Shown piece after piece: positions 60,784-64,000 of a stretch of 64,000 nt of DNA (positions are counted from its first letter, which is position 1; each line of letters starts with the position of its first letter). The notes under the pieces were generated by a model that made no database searches, had not been told where the DNA came from, and was given only the letters and a program-made list of their open reading frames with translations. The DNA comes from Clostridiales bacterium. GTDB taxonomy: Bacteria > Bacillota > Clostridia > Saccharofermentanales > Saccharofermentanaceae. The stretch lies in NCBI GenBank assembly GCA_017617525.1, contig JAFZWA010000060.1, positions 1 to 64,000 of the forward strand, in the 5' to 3' direction. The position numbers and the translations under genes are program-made.

Positions 60784-60812
60784 TTGAAAGAGGTCAAGTA
60801 TTGTTGTAAACT
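60784..60812 (+). promoter_or_regulatory. Promoter of the solute-binding lipoprotein gene
   Basis: TTGAAA (60784-60789) and TAAACT (60807-60812) spaced 17 bp, 29 nt before the start codon. Confidence 0.55.
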
Positions 60813-60841
60813 TTATCATAGATATTTCTGCGGAGGGTAAG

Positions 60842-62302
60842 ATGAAAGCAGGTAAACTTTTAGCTTCGATACTTGTGGTCTCGATGGCGTTGCCGATGTG
60901 CGCCTGCAAGCCCTCGTCTTCTAAGGTAACGGACGATCAGACGGAGAAGACTTCCGAGAAGAAACAGACCGGAACGATCCCTACCGATACGGAAGATCCG
61001 ACGGACACATCCGACGGAACAGAAACTTCCTCTGAGCCATCGGTTCCGAGCACAGTTACTGACGAATCAACAGATCCCCTCGTGATCTACGGATACGACA
61101 AAGACTTCGAACAGACGCTCGCCGATTATCTTACGGATATCGAATATGAGTATGTCCTCATCGATCGTTCCGAATATACTAAAGAACTGAATAACGCGAT
61201 CGTTCTGGGCGAGAAGAAGCCGGACCTTTTCATGATGGATGCCGACAATCTCGAGGCTTGGACCGCAAGCGAGAACTCCATCGGAATCGAGCAGGTAGGT
61301 ATCAGCCGACAGGAGCTTTCCGATCAGTTCAAATACACCTATGACGCGGCTACGAACAGTGAGAATTCCATTAAAGGACTTGCTTTCGAGCTTCAGCCGT
61401 CTGTAGTTTTCTATAATCGCGCGGAAGCGGAGCAGTACCTGGGTACGGCGGATCCTTCCAAGGTAGCCCCGATGGTTTCCTCGTGGGATATTCTGCTTGA
61501 GTACGCAAGGGAAGTCAGCATGAATTCCGAAGGCGCAAAGAAGCTTCTTGCAGACAGGACTCAGATCAGCAACGTTTTCTGGGCAGCGCATACAGGCTCG
61601 TGGGTAGAAGATGGTGCCGTTAAGACCGATTCTGATTTCGATAAGTATGTGACGCTTCAGTCGACACTTTACCATGAGACCCTGACCATGGATCTTCCAA
61701 TCGGAAGCACCGAATGGCAGCAGGCGATCGCAGACGGACAGTGTGTCCTGTTCTTCGGTTCGCTGAAGACGGCTTCTGATGTGATCGGTTATGTTCCGGG
61801 CCATAAAGAAGTAGAAGAGACAACGACTTCTACAGAGACCGGCGCGGAAACGACAGAGAGCACTACCGTTCCGCCGGAGACAGGTTGGTCGATCGTTCCT
61901 GCCGCGACACCTTCTTTTGACGGAGGCATGTGGCTGATGGTCGCTTCCACCTGTGACCGAAAAGAGACCGCGGGAAAAGTACTTCGAACGCTCACTACAG
62001 ATTCGACGGTATTGACGGATCTTGCCGTAAAAGGTCAGTTCGTCAACAGCGTGAGCATCATGGAAAAGTGCGCGGCCGATCCGAACTTTACAAGCGATTT
62101 CCTTCACGGCCAGAATCCTTACGCGGTCCTGGTTCCGGAGGCAAAGAAGATCTCTGCTCCGAAGGACATCACCATTCAGAAATACGCTGTCGCGGAGATC
62201 GACAAGCTTCTTCCTTCTTACTATGACGGTGAGATCGAGACTTTAGATGAGCTGAAGGAACTGTTCACGGTCGGCTTGTCCGAACTGCTCGGTCTGTCTT
62301 AA
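60842..62302 (+). CDS. Extracellular solute-binding lipoprotein, sugar type
   Basis: A 486-residue lipoprotein (lipobox MCAC near residue 22) with a Thr/Ser/Asp-rich linker of about 60 residues and a family 1 binding fold (FMMDADNLEAWTASENSIGIEQVG; FELQPSVVFYNRAEAEQYLG; WLMVASTCDRKETAGKVL). A second low-complexity Thr/Glu insert (ETTTSTETGAETTEST) interrupts the fold in the middle. No permease genes adjoin. Cellobiose phosphorylase lies next, so a beta-glucan oligosaccharide ligand is possible but unproven. GGAGGG precedes the ATG. Confidence 0.8.
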   Translation: MKAGKLLASILVVSMALPMCACKPSSSKVTDDQTEKTSEKKQTGTIPTDTEDPTDTSDGTETSSEPSVPSTVTDESTDPLVIYGYDKDFEQTLADYLTDIEYEYVLIDRSEYTKELNNAIVLGEKKPDLFMMDADNLEAWTASENSIGIEQVGISRQELSDQFKYTYDAATNSENSIKGLAFELQPSVVFYNRAEAEQYLGTADPSKVAPMVSSWDILLEYAREVSMNSEGAKKLLADRTQISNVFWAAHTGSWVEDGAVKTDSDFDKYVTLQSTLYHETLTMDLPIGSTEWQQAIADGQCVLFFGSLKTASDVIGYVPGHKEVEETTTSTETGAETTESTTVPPETGWSIVPAATPSFDGGMWLMVASTCDRKETAGKVLRTLTTDSTVLTDLAVKGQFVNSVSIMEKCAADPNFTSDFLHGQNPYAVLVPEAKKISAPKDITIQKYAVAEIDKLLPSYYDGEIETLDELKELFTVGLSELLGLS

Positions 62303-62487
62303 AGAATTTGATTTTTCTCCGAAAATCCGAAACCGTTTTCGAGTGCCTTGCTAATTGCCTTTTGCCGAATTTGCCCGAAAAACAGGCGTTTTTTACCGTT
62401 TTTTAACAGCGCGAATCGTTCCGATTTGCGCTTTTCTATTGTATGATATATGTACTTGAAATCTTGTCTTAAGGAGGCACATGGCAA

Positions 62488-64000
62488 ATGCAATTCGGAC
62501 ATTTTGACGATAAGACGCGTGAGTATGTAATCGAAACCCCTAAAACACCATATCCGTGGATCAACTACCTTGGCTCGGAGGCTTTCTTCGGTCTGATCTC
62601 CAATACGGCAGGCGGATACAACTTCTATAAGGACGCACGTCTCCGCAGAATCACAAGATATCGCTACAACAACGTACCGATCGATATGGGCGGACGTTAT
62701 TTCTACATCAATGACAACGGAACAGTCTGGAATCCGGGCTGGTCTCCGGTAAAGACAGAACTCGACTCTTACGAGTGCCGTCATGGTATGGGCTATACCA
62801 TCATCACAGGTAAGAAGAACGATCTTAAGGCTGAGGTCACATTCTTCGTACCGAACGGATACGACGGAGAAGTTCAGCAGGTAGTTCTCACAAACGAAGG
62901 ATCTTCTGCTAAGACATTCAAGCTTTTCTCTTTTGCCGAGTGGTGCCTTTGGGACGCGCAGGATGACTGCACCAACTTCCAGAGAAACTTCTCCACAGGT
63001 CGTGTAGAAGTAGACGGTTCCGTTATCTACCACAAGACAGAGTACAGAGACAGACGTAATCACTACGCTTTCTATTCCGTAAACGATGCGATCGACGGTT
63101 ACGACACAGATCGTGATTCCTTCATCGGCATCTACAACGGCTTCAATAATCCGGAAGCAGTACTGGCCGGCAAGGCAACAGATTCCTTCGCAGACGGCTG
63201 GTCTCCGATCGCTTCCCACTACAAAGAGATCACACTCGCAGCAGGCGAGAGCAAGACACTCATCTTCATCCTCGGTTATGTTGAGATGCCTGTTGACCAG
63301 AAGTTCGAAGCTGACGGCAAGACAATCAACAAGGTAAAAGCCAAGGCTATGATCGAGAAGTTCGATACACCGGAAAAGGTTGCCGCAGGTCTTGCTGATC
63401 TGAAGGCTTCCTGGGACAAGCTCCTCGGTATCCTCAACGTCACAACACCGGATGACAAGGTCGACCGTATGGTCAACATCTGGAACCAGTACCAGTGCAT
63501 GGTTACATTTAACCTTTCCCGTTCCGCTTCTTACTTCGAATCCGGAATCGGCCGTGGCATGGGCTTCCGTGATTCCAACCAGGATATCCTCGGTTTCGTT
63601 CACCAGATCCCGGATCGTGCGAAAGAGCGTATCATCGATATTGCTTCCACACAGTTCCCGGACGGCGGATGCTATCACCAGTATCAGCCGCTCACTAAGA
63701 AGGGTAACGCCGACATCGGCGGTGACTTCTCTGATGACCCGCTCTGGCTGATCCTTTCCGTTTCCGCTTACATCAAGGAGACAGGCGACTGGTCCATCCT
63801 TGACGAGATGGTTCCTTACGACAACGACATGAGCGTTGCACAGACCATGCTCGAGCACCTGAAGGTTTCCTTCTATCACATCGTAAACAACCTCGGTCCT
63901 CACGGTCTGCCGCTCGCAATGCGTGCTGACTGGAACGACTGCATCAACCTGTCCTGCTACTCCGACACACCGGGTGAGTCCTTCCAGACATACACCAACC
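62488..64000 (+). CDS. Cellobiose phosphorylase (GH94), 3' end outside the window
   Basis: The frame runs from ATG 62488 (AAGGAGG 10 nt upstream) to the window edge, 504 codons of an expected ~810. The start [18 protein letters not shown] and [22 protein letters not shown] are typical of GH94 cellobiose phosphorylases, and GFRDSNQD contains the catalytic Asp. The enzyme splits cellobiose with phosphate into glucose-1-phosphate and glucose in the cytosol, saving ATP. An ATG 7 nt earlier is out of frame and stops after eight codons. Codon bias points to high expression. Confidence 0.93.
   Translation, partial: MQFGHFDDKTREYVIETPKTPYPWINYLGSEAFFGLISNTAGGYNFYKDARLRRITRYRYNNVPIDMGGRYFYINDNGTVWNPGWSPVKTELDSYECRHGMGYTIITGKKNDLKAEVTFFVPNGYDGEVQQVVLTNEGSSAKTFKLFSFAEWCLWDAQDDCTNFQRNFSTGRVEVDGSVIYHKTEYRDRRNHYAFYSVNDAIDGYDTDRDSFIGIYNGFNNPEAVLAGKATDSFADGWSPIASHYKEITLAAGESKTLIFILGYVEMPVDQKFEADGKTINKVKAKAMIEKFDTPEKVAAGLADLKASWDKLLGILNVTTPDDKVDRMVNIWNQYQCMVTFNLSRSASYFESGIGRGMGFRDSNQDILGFVHQIPDRAKERIIDIASTQFPDGGCYHQYQPLTKKGNADIGGDFSDDPLWLILSVSAYIKETGDWSILDEMVPYDNDMSVAQTMLEHLKVSFYHIVNNLGPHGLPLAMRADWNDCINLSCYSDTPGESFQTYTN

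Overview
The window comes from a Gram-positive anaerobe, most likely a gut or rumen type Clostridia (Oscillospirales/Saccharofermentanales-like; this is an inference from gene content and no taxon marker such as 16S is present). Supporting signs are many lipobox lipoproteins, a sortase and pilus locus, an NfnAB electron-bifurcating enzyme, radical-SAM peptide chemistry, cytosolic cellobiose phosphorylase and GH43 enzymes, and strong AGGAGG-type ribosome binding sites. Base composition is roughly balanced. Highly expressed genes (pckA, purA, glmS, GH94) favour ACA threonine codons over the ACG common elsewhere.

Layout. 0.2-2.5 kb: PEP carboxykinase and the manganese exporter MntP. 2.6-13.3 kb: a pilus locus with a Spy0128/FctA-like pilin, a signal-peptidase homologue lacking both catalytic residues (as in streptococcal SipA), a class B sortase with extra membrane helices and a 2503-residue surface protein; both surface proteins end in xPTG sorting signals. 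13.4-21.4 kb: GH43, NUDIX, PH-domain protein, lone PotD, ProB, a divergent asparaginase, ExoIII and a PrsA-like foldase. 21.5-24.7 kb: znuA-znuC-znuB-zur with a palindromic operator. 24.7-30.1 kb: PAP2 phosphatase, DusB, a lipoprotein, a HerA-like ATPase and a membrane protein. 30.2-31.9 kb: a self-contained two-gene unit, a repeat-bearing precursor peptide plus a radical SAM/SPASM enzyme, ended by a terminator; this is the best candidate for an undescribed system. 32-34.6 kb: antiporter and LarA-like protein. 35-38.8 kb: small membrane protein and a dehydrogenase-nfnB-nfnA operon. 38.9-43.7 kb: Wzm/Wzt polysaccharide exporter and a second ABC exporter. 43.7-53.9 kb: two ~800-residue solute-binding lipoproteins, two sugar-type permeases, an HlyD-like adaptor and a MacB-periplasmic-domain protein with no matching ATPase. 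53.8-56.8 kb: ApbE, NusG-II protein, Gx transporter and NnrE. 57-64 kb: purA, glmS, tRNA-Ala, a solute-binding lipoprotein and the 5' part of a cellobiose phosphorylase gene cut by the window end.

Three kinds of non-coding structure stand out. (1) Two intergenic arrays, after larA and after glmS, of 40-bp imperfect palindromes repeated at an exact 53-bp period (seven and six units; one 64-bp step). (2) A 9-mer, AAAAGCACT, present at least 22 times on both strands when about 0.5 would be expected by chance, with about ten copies between genes. (3) A ~78-nt structured element present twice, downstream of proB and of the facing asparaginase gene, with a compensatory base change in its hairpin.
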